Assembly: GCF_000400465.1 (NCBI RefSeq)
Contig: NW_008806294.1
Span: forward strand, 62,001 to 126,000
Direction: 5' to 3'
Length of the DNA: 64,000 bases
From: Wallemia ichthyophaga EXF-994
Lineage: Eukaryota > Basidiomycota > Wallemiomycetes > Wallemiales > Wallemiaceae
Shown: positions 33,243 through 45,113 of the stretch, piece after piece
How the letters are laid out: every line of letters starts with the position of its first letter
Position numbering within the stretch: the first letter of the stretch is position 1
Notes under the pieces: model-generated
The model's input: the letters and a program-made list of their open reading frames with translations, nothing else
Told to the model about the DNA's origin: nothing
Databases searched by the model: none
Translations under genes and position numbers: made by a program

Positions 33243-33317
33243 GTTCGCAGTATGAGACAAAGGAAACGCATAAAAAGGGAAATGAAAATAAATAAATGAA
33301 CCAAGTAAATCAATTGC

Positions 33318-33932
33318 CTAAACATCATTTTGGAATGGACCATACCGCCTAACCAATTGCTTATACTTCCTATTACTCTTCTTGATTCGATTACGTAGCT
33401 GCTTCTCAAGCAAAAGAACACAGAAGATAACGAGATCAACGTTATTCAACGATTTGCGCTCTTCCACACACTGGCTAAGCACTATATACGGATTTCGCCT
33501 ATCTGAGTGACTCCCCTCGTGGAATGAGCCAAGACACTTGCCTTGCAAATCTCTAAATCTATTTGCAATGTAAACCCAATGCGGTCCATTAGCGTTCGAA
33601 ATACTGTGAATGTGCGTTGATGGCCTCTTTTCAATACGTATTTGCGGAAAATGAGATTCAATCTCTGTATAAACAAACCTATTCGCTGCTTTAGCATCTT
33701 GTATATCATGCACACCTCCTCTAAGTGTGAAAATTGGCCACATTCCCCCACTTAGCAATGCTATTTCCTCCTTTTCGGCTACTTGTCGGTGTACCACTGT
33801 AAGGTCCAGCTTCTGGCAGTAGAATCTTGTCGGATCGAATAGTCCAGAGGGATATAGCTTCACTAGATCACTTGCAAACGACATGAATGTATAAGCCAAG
33901 AAAATAATGCAGATTCTCACGCGCAGGCACAT
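33318..33932 (-). CDS. Hypothetical protein with N-terminal signal peptide or anchor
   Basis: A single-exon frame of 204 residues from ATG 33932. Residues 5-20 (VRICIIFLAYTFMSFA) look like a signal peptide or anchor. The middle is soluble with several His/Arg-rich stretches (EKRPSTHIHSI, GPHWVYIANRFRDLQG). A second hydrophobic segment (VDLVIFCVLLLE) near residue 165 precedes a strongly basic C-terminus (RNRIKKSNRKYKQLVRRYG). It lies 75 bp upstream of MGM101 on the same strand. No family recognised; a single-pass ER/secretory membrane protein is plausible. Confidence 0.55.
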   Translation of the reverse strand: MCLRVRICIIFLAYTFMSFASDLVKLYPSGLFDPTRFYCQKLDLTVVHRQVAEKEEIALLSGGMWPIFTLRGGVHDIQDAKAANRFVYTEIESHFPQIRIEKRPSTHIHSISNANGPHWVYIANRFRDLQGKCLGSFHEGSHSDRRNPYIVLSQCVEERKSLNNVDLVIFCVLLLEKQLRNRIKKSNRKYKQLVRRYGPFQNDV

Positions 33933-34072
33933 TATATGTCACTTGACCTACAAGCTGACCAAGACATTCTTGCCAAAACACCAACAAGCATAACCGTTAA
34001 GAAGAATGAATCGAAATTATAACAAGAACAAAGGATTTAAGTTTTCGACTTGTACGTTTACTAATTATGTGC

Positions 34073-35473
34073 TTATTGGTTCTTACAGTCACCACCCTCA
34101 CCTTGTGGAGGAGGTTGAGGAGCATCTTCGTCATCATCGTCGTCTTCATCCTCATCCTCATCCTCACTCTCAAAGTCCTCGTCATCCGCCATATTAGTGA
34201 ATTCGAGTGCTTTGCCAGTGAAGTAGTCGACTGCGCGTGGTATAACTCTCTCCTTCAATTCCTCACCCAACGAAAAGTCCATCTCTAATCTCTCATCGAG
34301 CTCTGCCATTTCATCCTCCTCCTCTTCATCTTCGTTCTCCTCGATACGCGCATGTGGTGGCTTTGGTGGATTGAAAAAGTTGAAAAATGAGTCATCTGGG
34401 ACAACCTTCTTAACGACTCTGGTTCTGTTAGTGTTTTTGTTGCGCTGCTTCTTTACTTCGATGCGCTTAGTGAGGTCTTTTTCGCCGTCTTCACCCTTCC
34501 AACTGATCTCACAGCCCTCAGCTCTGTCGTAGATAAAGTCACCAGTGTAGCCAACTTCATCTTGGTAGTAGTAAGTCTTTGTAAGAGCTGAGTTGGAGAA
34601 GTAGTCATTCTCCGCAAAGTGGAAAGTGAGCTGGAAGCCAGCTTGTTGAGATTCTGAGCCAGGTTGTGGAAGGTACGACAGTCTAATGTCAACCAGACGC
34701 TCTAAAGCCTCATTGTCACGCTCATTAATTACATCAGCAATTCCTGGGTGATTTTGAAGGGCAGTCAACCAGAATTGAGGGATACCTTTAACGTCGCCGA
34801 GTTGCTTAGATGATTCCGATGCTTGAGGGGCTTGTTCGTCGGTTTCTAATTGAAGACCATCCTCTTTATCCACCTCTTCGCCCTTGATAAGCTCCTCAGG
34901 CGAAGGCTCCTGTTCACCGGCAATAAGCATCTTACGACGCTGGTAAATTGGTTCATAACGGAGCGCAAACTTCTTCTCTAACTCGAGAATTTCTTTTTGG
35001 AACTGAGATTCAATCTTGTTGTGATCAGATTGTAAAGCTTTCAATGCAGAAACGCGCTGCTTGACTTCCTCGGGGAGTGATTCGATGTAGCCTGATGATT
35101 TTCCAACTAAGCCAGCGAGGCGGCCTGCATTGAGTATGAGATGATTTACGGGCAGCATTATAAGCCTTTACCTTGCATCAATTGCTGGAGTGCGCCTACA
35201 GGCAAATTGGCTGCTGCAGAGGATTCACCAGCTTCATCTTCGCCAATTGCAGCGACAGTTGGCCTGGAATAACCCTCTCTTCCAAGTGGTGCAGCGTTGA
35301 GTGGAGCTGTACATCGTCTGAGATTATTTCTGAGTAATTTGGATGACTAACTGTTCTGTGGCGTAGGAGCTCCTGCAGCGCCCTGATTCGAGCTATTAGT
35401 CGTTTATTAGGTTAAGTTAGGTTTAACGCACTTTTCTCTCTGGAATTGAGTGTCCGTCTTCTTGGCTACTCAT
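34073..35473 (-). CDS. NAP1: Nucleosome assembly protein 1 (Nap1)
   Basis: A histone H2A-H2B chaperone. First exons from ATG 35473 give MSSQEDGHSIPERK, followed by an Ala-rich segment (GYSRPTVAAIGEDEAGESSAAANLPVG) and LQQLMQG. The main exon carries the NAP core: long dimerisation helix (LKALQSDHNKIESQFQKEILELEKKF), PIYQRR, IPQFWLTALQNHPGIADVI, LVDIRLSYLP, TYYYQDEVGYTGDF, a basic KKQRNKNTNRTR with VVPDDSFFNFFNPP, then an acidic tail. It ends CKNQ, a CaaX-like box as in other NAP1 proteins. Confidence 0.95.
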
Positions 35474-35710
35474 TGGTGGTTTCTGTTTGAGGCACTACGG
35501 ACGCAGCTTTCAAGTTTTACAAACCCAAATTTTGATATTAACTAGTTCTTTATTGGGTGTTGGTGTGACTTGTAGTCTATACGTTTATATATGCCTCCCC
35601 ATTGCACACCTCCCAGCACACATCATACCATTCACACATGTACTTGAAACGCAATATTCAAAATACTTTATATTTGTTATTATGGACGCTTGTTTTATTC
35701 ATTTCCCCGT

Positions 35711-37017
35711 TTACTCTGGCCCTGTGCCATTTTCTGTTGTTTTTTCAGCTTTTTCATCTGGCTTTGAGGTGTCTTGAGTGCCCTGATCAGCTGGTTTCTC
35801 AGTGTTCTCTGGGTTTGATGTGTTGTCTGCTTGGTTTGAATTGTTTGCATTGTCTGTATTCTCCTTCTTATCCTCCTTCTTATCTTCCTTATCCTCCTCC
35901 GCTGGCTTATCGGCATTTTCATCGACCTTCTCATCGACTTTTTCTTCCTTGCTATCATTTTCTTCTTTCTTTTCCTCATCTACCTTCATCTCCTCTTGCT
36001 CACCTTCCTTCTTATCACCTTGCTCACCCTCCTTTTTCTCCTCCTTCTCGCCTTCTTCTTCCTCCTTCTTTTCATCGGCACCATTAGCAGCCAGTATCTT
36101 CTCAAATTTGTCGTAGAGCACCTGTGAACGCTCACGAATCTTGTACTCATTGTCCTCTGGAATATTCTCCATTCCAATGATACGCTTGAGTACCTTGTTA
36201 ATCTTAGAAGTAGTAATCGCTTCGACAGACACATCGCTATCACCCTCGATCATCTTATACTGAGCATCAGCTTTAGGCATAACTTCAGCCTTGACGGGTT
36301 CAAAGCCCAAGAAGATACGCTGCAACTCGTGTCTCCAAGACTTAACCTTTGTTGGCTCATCCGTCTCATCTTCGACGTCGCTGCCAGTAACCTTGTTAGT
36401 TTTTCTATGTTCCGTCTTTGTCTTCTTAGCGGAGCTCTTTCCAGTACCCTTACTGCGACGCTTGCTGCCAGCGGCCTCCTCGTCCTCCTCATCGTCCAAC
36501 TCGTCCTCTGCTTCCATCTCAGCCAGTCTTCTCTCGTGCTCCTCCTCCCAGTCGACGGGATCGAGAGCGATCTGATAGCCCTTGCGCAAATCGCCCTCGC
36601 GCTTCTTGCTGCTGTCGTCGAGGTACTTTGTGATTTCGCCTTTGGTGAGGGCGCTCATCTCCTTTGTATTCGCCCACATATACTCGCCCGTGGGATAGAA
36701 GCGTATAGCGTAGACGTCCTTCTTCTTCTTAGGCTTGTCTCTCTGAACGCGGGGTGGGACGTTCTCCGACTTGATAATCTGGGTGAGTGGGAGAGTGAGT
36801 GTGTATCCAACGCGTACAAACACACCCACTAACCTTCCCCGGCCACGCTGGATAGCCTTTGATCTTTCCAAGCACGATATCGCCCTCGTTGTACTTGTGC
36901 TCTGCGTCTCCCGCGACGAATGGCTCTGACCTGCGTTTATCCAATTGTAAATATAATTAATCCCCGCTGATATCCTCCGCACACTCACTTGCGTCCTCCT
37001 TTCTTGTTTGCTGACAT
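35711..37017 (-). CDS. PWWP-domain chromatin protein with LEDGF/TFIIS-N-like helical domain
   Basis: The ATG at 37017 (MSANKKGGRK) splices to SEPFVAGDAEHKYNEGDIVLGKIKGYPAWPGK, the start of a PWWP domain, which continues after an intron as IIKSENVPP...VYAIRFYPTGEYMWA. PWWP domains bind methylated histone tails such as H3K36me. A Lys/Glu-rich linker follows, then an all-helical region (VKSWRHELQRIFLGF...EAITTSKINKVLKRIIGMENIPE...ERSQVLYDKFEKIL) resembling the LEDGF integrase-binding/TFIIS-N fold. The last ~110 residues are low-complexity Glu/Lys/Asp/Asn. Similar to fungal Pdp3/Ioc4-type proteins; the exact ortholog is uncertain. Confidence 0.85.
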
Positions 37018-37101
37018 GCCTCTCGATTCGTACGCGACTGTAATGAAGCAAGAAGTTGGGTAATTCATCGCGTCGGTTTATCGTTTAGTCTATTTTACAA
37101 G

Positions 37102-38870
37102 TTACAGCTCTGGCGTACGGGCGCTGTCTCTGGTCATTATTTTCTCCCGCGCGTACTCTTTCACTGTGTTAGCGTGCTCAGTGAGGATGCGAGCGGCGTT
37201 GGCAAGTGAATCGTAGACTAGCCAGCCAAATCTAGTCACCCATGTATACACGGTATACTCAGTATACTCAGTGTTTTCTGTTGCTGCCTGTGTCGCTACC
37301 CCCGTCTTCCTCGCCTCGTACAGCTTCCTAAACACCTCTATATTCTCAATAGATTCGGATATTCTATGGAATGTATTGAACAGCGCCACCACTTCTGAGC
37401 GTTGTAGTGTATTCGGCTGTCTGTACTTGGTTAGCCTTACACAGACGCTCTATCTTACCTACTTGATTTCATCTCCATCCAATCCGAATAGTATTTTCAA
37501 CGCCGCGCCTATCCCACTCACTTGCACTTTACCCCAGAGTCTGCACTTATCGCAACCGACGCAATCCATTATCCGCGACACGTTCCGGAAATGTGCCTTG
37601 AATTCCTCCTTGAGTATCTGCTTGCCGGGACCACCATCAAAGATGGTACCCTCTTGGAAAGTATCCCCGCACGCTGTAACTCTGTCCATTGTATCGTTCA
37701 TGTACTGACGCGTGAGCGCATCTGCTATGCCATCTCCAACTGACGTGTCATAGTGATCGAGGAGAGGCCTAGCTCTTGCGACGGCGCGTGTGAGTAGGGC
37801 GTGCAAGAAGTATATATTCTGTATCCTTTCCGGATACTGCGAGAGTTTAGTGGTGAAGCAATCCAAATTTGGACTCTGGAACGGGTGTGTGAGTGTGGTG
37901 AAAAACTTGAAAATTCTACTCAAACGCACCCATTCGCCAGTCTCCTGGTTGAGCCACTCGGAGCATATGTGCATGGATATAGAGGAGTGCAATCCGCTAA
38001 TGAGCTTGTAGTACACCCTCTTCTCCACACACATGTCGTTCTCGCCGTCGAGATCGATATCAAAGCCGGGTTCGAGACCTGGTTGCCCAGCACCTAAAGC
38101 GCCACCAGCGCCCGTCAACAGACCGAGTGAGGGTGGTGCCTGACTGACCTGGGCTACGCCACTCTGTAGCCTTCCTGAAGACTCAAAGAAGTCAGCCACG
38201 CCGAAGCAGTTCTCCTTGTAAATGGTATCCCATACGCGCTGCGCAGATGGTCCTGAATACCCCGTAAAACGTTCAGGATTCCGTGCAAGATCAACGTACA
38301 CTCCTGAAGGAGAAGAATCGTCTGGAGTGTAGCAGAAATCAGACACGCGTGCAAAACACGCTGGATGATTGCTGTCGTTGGCATCTTGAACGTCGTTGAG
38401 GCTTGAAAGTGCTTGTGCTCGCCATTTATGAGGAATTTTAGACTATTTGGGTTTATTTAGGGGACAGATAGTGCGCTGGCATGTCTTACATACCTCGTCT
38501 TCCTCAGTTTCAACGCCACAGTCTCTGCTCATGCAGAGAGAGTCTTCCTGCCAGAATGGGCACTCTTCAAAGAGGTCCACCTTGAAATAACGGAAGAAAG
38601 GCGTGTGTACGAGGTGGCTAAGTGGCTCGTAGAGGTTGCTAGTAGCGTCCTCAATGGTCTCATAGAGGCAGTACGCGTCTTCAATTTGGCCAGAAGGCTG
38701 TCTGTGTGTTATTGGGTTGTATCCAAGGCTATCAGGGCCATATCACTCACGCTGCAATACCTATCAGAATCACTGGGATGCTCGAGGACATTAGCAACAC
38801 CCTGGTTTGATAGGCTGTGGAGGCTGTTGATTAAACCACAGATTATAAGGCTAACACAGGCATATCTCAT
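37102..38870 (-). CDS. ERO1: ER oxidoreductin 1 (Ero1)
   Basis: Ero1 is the FAD-dependent oxidase that re-oxidises PDI in the ER lumen. The ATG at 38870 (MRYACVSLIICGL) gives a signal peptide. HTPFFRYFKVDLFEECPFW is followed by the shuttle pair CMSRDC (CX4C). FTGYSGPSAQRVWDTIYKENCF is in the FAD region, and the active-site CVGCDKC (CXXCXXC) precedes RLWGKVQVSGIGAALKILF. At least four introns are used; the last (acceptor TACAG) gives EIK-QPNTLQRSEVVALFNTFHR, matching the family. It is head to head with the UBX gene, with 55 bp between starts. Confidence 0.95.
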
Positions 38871-38925
38871 TGGAGTGTGTAAACAAGAGTGGATTCCTCT
38901 TTGAACCCAAACTTCCATCATCAAA

Positions 38926-39981
38926 ATGGCTAGCAAGCAAGACTTAATGGCTATGGGATTTGAAGAGGCGCGTGTTGATTGGGCTTTGAGTGGTGTGTTC
39001 GATTGTTCGTGACATAATCAATCTCAACTACAATCAGCCACAAAGAACGGCAATATGGATGTTGTCCTTGATCACATTGAATCAAATGCGGAGAATCAAG
39101 TCCCAGATATTTCAGAGCAGGCAGAACATGCAGAACAAGTGGTGTGTATTCCTCGTCTTCTCTGTCTTCTCAGCACTCCCCACTCACACCGCGAAGCCAG
39201 CAAGCATCAGATGCGACGACTGCAACAAACTCTTCAAAGACCAGGCTCTGGCTGGCTACCACGCTGAGAAATCTGGCCACGCCTCTTTCTCTCAATCCAC
39301 AGAGGAAATCAAACCTCTGACTGAGGATGAGAAGGCTGAGCGTCTCCAACAGCTCAAATCTAAAATGGACGAAAAGCGCAAGGTACAGGCTGAAGCTGGT
39401 AAAGAGGACGATAAGAGGAATGAGCTCATAAGGGTACAGCGTGGAAAGGTTGGTTGACTGAATCTGCACAATCTTTTCTTATTTCCCCTTTTTCACAGGA
39501 AGATCAAGCTGTTAGAGAGGAGTTGAAAGCAAAGGAGCTTAAAAAAGATCTTGAAAAGAAGAAAAAGGAGAAAGAGGAGGATAAGAAGGCTATGGCACGC
39601 GTCAAGCAGCAAATTGAAGCTGATAAGAGGGAGAGAGCTGAGAAGGCTGCCAAGGATAAGGCTTTAAGGGAGGGTAAGGTTGATACAGCAACACCCGCAC
39701 AACCATCAAAGCCAGTGATCCCTAAGGTATCCACTTCAAATGCTACGGATACGAGACTTCAGCTACGTACTCCTAGTGGACCACTCACAACCACCCTCAA
39801 GGTCGACAATACTCTCACAGATGTTAGTGACTTCATCGCTACTCAACAGATGGTTGAGGCTTCCAATCTGACTTTCTCTACTACTTTCCCTGCACGCACC
39901 TTCACAGATGATGAAATGAGCAAATCATTAAAGCAACTCGATTTAGTCCCTTCTGCTGCGCTGATTGTGAAGTTCAAGTAG
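38926..39981 (+). CDS. UBA-UBX domain protein (UBXN1/SAKS1-like Cdc48 cofactor)
   Basis: An N-terminal UBA domain (MASKQDLMAMGFEEARVDWAL-ATKNGNMDVVLDHIES) is followed by a C2H2-like finger (CDDCNKLFKDQALAGYHAEKSGH). A long charged coiled coil (EELKAKELKKDLEKKKKEK) comes next, then a C-terminal UBX beta-grasp (DTRLQLRTPSGPLTTTLKVDNTL...LSFTTTFPAR-like ending SAALIVKFK). Such proteins bind ubiquitin and Cdc48/p97. Three introns, all in phase; the start context TCAAAATGGC is good. Length about 290 residues is normal. Confidence 0.92.
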
Positions 39982-40155
39982 AGTGAAAATCTTCATGACA
40001 TAACGAGAGTAATTTTGTACAAGCAGTGATATATAATTGCATTTGATATACATTTGCAACAAGGCACCTTCAAAACATTTTTACTATACTTGCAATTTTC
40101 CAAATCAACATCCACTAGCCGTGCCGCTGCCGCGAACGACTCGAATGGAAATCTC

Positions 40156-43100
40156 ATGAGCAGATTGAGTATCTACGAACAAAAACCACCGAATTGGCGG
40201 CTGCCAATCTCCTCTACGTCATTAGAATATCCAGATTACCAGCCACCAATTCCAGGCAAGGATGAGGATATCATCAACCAGAGTACCGTGCGGAATGGCT
40301 ACACAGCGCCCCCAGCGGTACAGAACGAAACGTTTAGCTGCCACCAGCTAATTATAGACAGCCTACAAACCAATAACGTTGCTCAAAATCTAAATTTCAT
40401 CTTCAAATCAGCATTGGACATTCGACACACCCGAAATCACCCGCAATCAAACTATATTAGAGATGGCGGTGGTGCGGATGCTCATATATACTTCCAGCAG
40501 CTCGCATCTCCCGAAATCCCGCTTCAATCTCTCCTTAAACTCCCCAGGAACCTAAAGCCAGAATCTATCCTAAATCACCTGGAACAGCACCACGTGGATC
40601 CACAGAGATCCGTTTGGCTGGTCAAGCTAGCTAGCAGACAATCCTCCAACTACACGCAGCTATCGATGGAATGGTCCAATCTCCTCACTCAGCGCCTATC
40701 TAGTAAGCTTGTTGAGCTTCCGATTCCTGAGAGTACAAGCACTCCAAACGGCTCATCCACCACGAATCACTTGAACAGCCATTCCTGGCTTTCTCAGTTT
40801 TCTTTCTTGTGAGTTGGTAATGTTGGTGGTGATTCTCCTTCTAACCCAGCACACAGACTCGACATTCTACGCGCTTTCATCGCTAATGGCTTATTAGATA
40901 GTCTCACTCTCCATCAGTGGCTGTTAAACCACCTCAAGCACATCCATCTCGCTAGACTCCCTCTGATTGCTACACTCGCGCTGGAGAACATTGAAGCTTT
41001 CTACTCGTCGCATCAACTCAGTAATGTTTTAGTGGCAGCTGCATGTCGCCGTATCATCGAGCTCAGGGTGGCTCATGCCAATGAGCACTTGACTTGTCTT
41101 GCTCGCTCACTCGAGCGTATTATCGTTGTAGGTGAACATCCACATTAGAATCGCCTCCAATAACATCACAACCAGCTCACATTTGATCGCTTTTCGTATT
41201 CATTCATATCCCCAAAACTCTGGCTGGAATTTTCACCCCTGTTTCAGTCCCTGCTCCACACGCATTCTATTTACCCGGAAATCAAGCTGCGCAATAACAG
41301 ACTACTTTACGGTAACAAAGATAAGGCACACACATACACACACTACTGCCCTCGTCAATCCCTCATGCGCGATATCAACGTCCTTGATTCAATTAACACC
41401 CATACCAACATACGTGCCTTGGCGTTGGACTTTTTCGAGCCTAGCAATCACAGCAACGCACGCTCTTTTACAGATAAAGTAAATACTTTGCTCGAATGGG
41501 CTGTCAGCGACTACCGCAGCAGCCAGCACAGATGCTACGCTGTTGCTACTCTCCTGCGTTTCTACGTCTCTCTTCAACTCAAACTCAACCAAAAACCTTG
41601 CTCAAAAGACGCTATTAAACACGAAATACAGCATCTCGTTTTTGTTTGGCTAGAAGGGGAGTCTAGGGGGCGCAGAGAGTGTGATATCCATAAGCTTCTC
41701 AGCGAGCTTGTTAGGAGACGCGTTTTCAACTACAGTCTGTACATGCAGCATATTATAGCATCCGGACTGATGGCCAACCCGAAAAAGAAGGCCATTCACT
41801 CAAACGTACTTCTCAACATGCCTCTCTTCGATGCTTCGATATCTGTTGTCAATCTCCGCCGTATGGCCATGGATTGCGATGTCAACGCTAGTTGCGAGAA
41901 ATCAATGGAAAATCTTACGCGCAATTTTCGCGCACTCTTACCCAGGCTGTATAAGAAGACGGAGAGTATCCCTGCAATCACCACACTCGATTTGGAGAAT
42001 ACATTCAGCCCATACAAGAAATTACCGCTCTTCTACCAGTACCGCGCTATACACAGCAACCTACTCCCATCAGTTGCAGCCTTTACCGATGCTAAAACGG
42101 GCGAATCGAGGTTAGGTGTGGAAGAGCTCGCTACTATCATCAGCATACTAGAGTACTTTGAAGACTACGCATCGGTCCACGCACTGATAGAGGGTTTGCT
42201 ACCGACGATAAATAACCGTCAGGTATTGTTCTTGCTGATGGACGCAATCCGCCGCAGCTGGACGGTGCTGGTTAGTATGAACGCGATGGCGGCGCTGACA
42301 GTGAAGTTCATAGCCAAGTATGACATGGTCCACTCAAGTGGGGGGCAAGTACGACCGCTGGTACTTCTGCTCGTGACAGCGCGAGAGCACATGCAGCTAC
42401 CTGCGCACCTCGAGCGACCAGTGCAGGAAGCCGTCTCCTCGCTGGAAAAGTCCCTCACGACGACCGTGTCGTCATCCGCCCCCCCGCGAAGCATTGCGGA
42501 TGTGCAGATGCTGCTACATGACAACAGTGCGGCAAACGCAGCAGACCTGGCGACGACGCTGTGGTACCGTCACTCGGCACATACCCAATGGGGTGCGTCG
42601 GTGTGGGAGGGAGTTCTCGATGCGCTGCGCGTCGGCCACGCTCGCGACATCGCTATTACTAAGCACCACCTCACTTGCTTCGCGGTGTTCCTACACGAAG
42701 TCAACAACCGCGCTGCGGGCGGGCTCGAGCGGTACATTACGGCGAGTCTCGCTGCTCATCCACAGACTCTGCTTGGGGGGGAGCTGGAGCTGAGCGATGC
42801 AGTAAAAAGCATAGTCGTTCAGATGGTCGTGCGAAGGGTCGTCCAAACTACCGCTTTTATCGAGGACGTCTATCTGCCCCTGATGTCGCGCGGGGTGGGC
42901 GCAAAGGTGGTGGTCTGTCTTAACAATATACTGCTGGCGGTGCTGGCGCCTGAGACGCAGCCGCCCATGGTGCTCAGCGATTATCAACACCTCGTCACTC
43001 GCAGAGGGAAGGCTTACAGACAGCCGCACCTCGCCAGACTCGCTCAAGTCCTGCCCACCCTCGTCGCACTCGAAGTGGGCGGGAGCGGGAACGGGAATGA

Positions 43101-44649
43101 GTGCGCCGATGGAAATCCCCCCCATCTCTCAGAATCTGCCAAAAACAGCTGCAGGGCTCTCCGCGAGGCGCTGTCCGCTCAGAAGGTCTTCGCGGCCGCG
43201 TGCATGCGCAACATGGACAGCGTGTACGACGCCCTCATGTCGCGTGCAACCGTACACACGCAGCAGCTGTCCATCGACACACTCAAGGCACTCACCTCGT
43301 TCGGACCTGCAGACACGACCGACTGCGATATCGCCGCGCTCACCTCGGAGGCGAACCCATGGACGTTCTGTCGGCACAAGATTGCCCTCCGGATCGTCCT
43401 TAATTACGGCAGCCACGCGCAGACGTGTCGCGCTGTCATGTCCGACCTGCTACCCAAGATGCAGGCCAACGGACTGGTGAAGGATATGCTGAGAGGCATT
43501 AATGGCCGCGCGGGCACTGAGGTGGGTGCAAGTGTAGTGAGGTGTTCATTTCCGCTAACAACCCCTTTGCAGCTCGCCAACATGAGCTTCGACAAGATCT
43601 TGAGGCTCCTGCTCTCTCTCAAGAACGCTATCGACGCTAATTGGCTGGCGGATGAGTCGCGTGTCGCCGCTGAAATATACGCCACTGTCGAGTCTATATC
43701 TGACGTTCTCCTCTTTCATAAAGCCGTCTTACCGGCTTTCGATAAGGACATATACACCAATACAGTCACCAATCTGACGAGCTGTTTCCACGCAATCTTT
43801 GCTCCGCGCGAGGAAGCACTGGAGAACGGCGAGGTTGTCGAAGACAGCGGGAGTGGGAGTAATAGTGATAACGACGGGCAGTCGCTCGAGGTGTTGTGCA
43901 AGTTGCTGCAGTTGCTGCTGCGCACGCCCGACGCGTCGACCGACCTGAATAGTCCTTATCTCGGACTCGGCGATGCAGTGCTCCCGTACCTTCTGCGCCG
44001 TCTCACCGCGGTGCACGACGAGACGACGTACGACACCGCAGTAGCCATTCTCGACGCTCTGCCAGAAACGCCACGGAAGGCATTCGATGCGGTGGACACT
44101 GCGAATGCTTCTCTCTCGTCGGAGGTCATACGACTGCTCCCCCCACCCCAGACGCCCTCCGCCGCCAGCCAAACAAGCCACACGTGGGAGCTGCTCGACC
44201 AGATTCCCGAGTCTGAGGGCGGTGATAGGCGCGTGCAGTTCAACGCCCCCCAACTGCATAAGTGGCTCGACGCCCGCCTCGTTAACGATCACCTCCTTCA
44301 CGCTAACAAGCACATACCGCTTGAGTACGAGAGGAACGTGCCTGGAGATGGCCTGGAGGCGGGCCCTGTGCTTGCGTATCAGTTCAGGAGGTCCTTGCGC
44401 ACCGTGGATCAGATTATGGGCATGAACTCAGTGGCCGATGTTGGGGATGAGGGTAGTGTTGATGCCGATGGCGATCTCGCCTTTCATTCTAACCTAAAAA
44501 AACGTAAGGCTGACGGAGAAGAGGGGGGACTGAGTAATGGCAGCGTTGACAGCCTCGGTAGCTTCGCGCAGGCTATCATCCACCCTGCACAGCCTCTCGC
44601 CACCACAACCACGCAAGCACGAAGAACATCACATAGACGTCGCATGTAA
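40156..44649 (+). CDS. MED12: Mediator kinase-module subunit 12 (Med12/Srb8)
   Basis: The first in-frame ATG is at 40156 (MSRLSIYEQKPPNWRLP), directly in the Med12 N-terminal signature, followed by YPDYQPPIPGKDEDIINQ, VRNGY and ETFSCHQL. Introns at 40812 and near 41130 link to FLLDILRAFIANGL...LHQWLLNHL, then to a 1000-residue helical exon. Med12 activates Cdk8 in the Mediator kinase module. A 51-nt intron at 43522..43572 (GTGGGT...TTTGCAG) is a multiple of three without a stop, so it could be retained silently. The 42.2-44.5 kb part looks GC-richer than its neighbours. The stop at 44647 overlaps a good donor (CGCAT|GTAAGC), so the gene may continue (see next entry). Confidence 0.9.
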
Positions 44650-44697
44650 GCAATTATACCTAATAGCATCATTGAATTAGAATTGTACATTGTACAG

Positions 44698-45067
44698 CAC
44701 AAGGTCTCTCCTCACCGAGACGAAGCCTGTGCAGAATTACAACGCTTTCGTCGGAAACCTCGTCAGCCTCAAGGTAACGTCCGGCGTGCACGCGAAGCGG
44801 CTCGATGCACTTTGTGCGAGTGTGCAATCCGTCGCCGATAAAATCGAATTCACCAGCTCAGCCAGCGGATTCCTCATCGTGAAGGGGAAATGCGATTGCA
44901 GGGCTAAGGATATCGGAAAGCTCGTTTACGATAAATTGGATAGGCTGGTTCTCGACGACATCACTAACGCGTCTGGGTGGTTGCTCGTTCTGCTCGTTTC
45001 GCTCGTTTCACTCTCCTGTTTACGACACTATGTACTATCCATGTATACTAATCCCAACCCTCAATGA
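44698..45067 (+). CDS. Possible extra 3' exon of MED12 (or separate small ORF)
   Basis: An open frame without any ATG. A 52-nt intron at 44646..44697 (GTAAGC, CCTAATAG branch, TGTACAG acceptor) would fuse the MED12 frame exactly in phase to TRSLLTETKPVQNYNAF, followed by a helical stretch (HAKRLDALCASVQSVADKIEF, then DIGKLVYDKLDRLVLDDI). Read through, it ends in a hydrophobic segment (GWLLVLLVSLVSLSC) that looks unlike a nuclear protein and may instead be intronic. No family recognised. Either the true MED12 C-terminus or a gene with a missed first exon. Confidence 0.35.
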
Positions 45068-45113
45068 CCGGTAACATAGGCTCAAGATCCCTCAACTGGA
45101 TTACCTGCCTTCT

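Noticed and set aside
35602-36116. Plus-strand frames rich in Ser, Leu and Phe
   Set aside because: Antisense shadows of the Glu/Lys-rich C-terminus of the PWWP protein.
40054-40155. Extended MED12 N-terminus from 40054
   Set aside because: That frame starts with TTG; the first in-frame ATG at 40156 begins right before the conserved Med12 signature.
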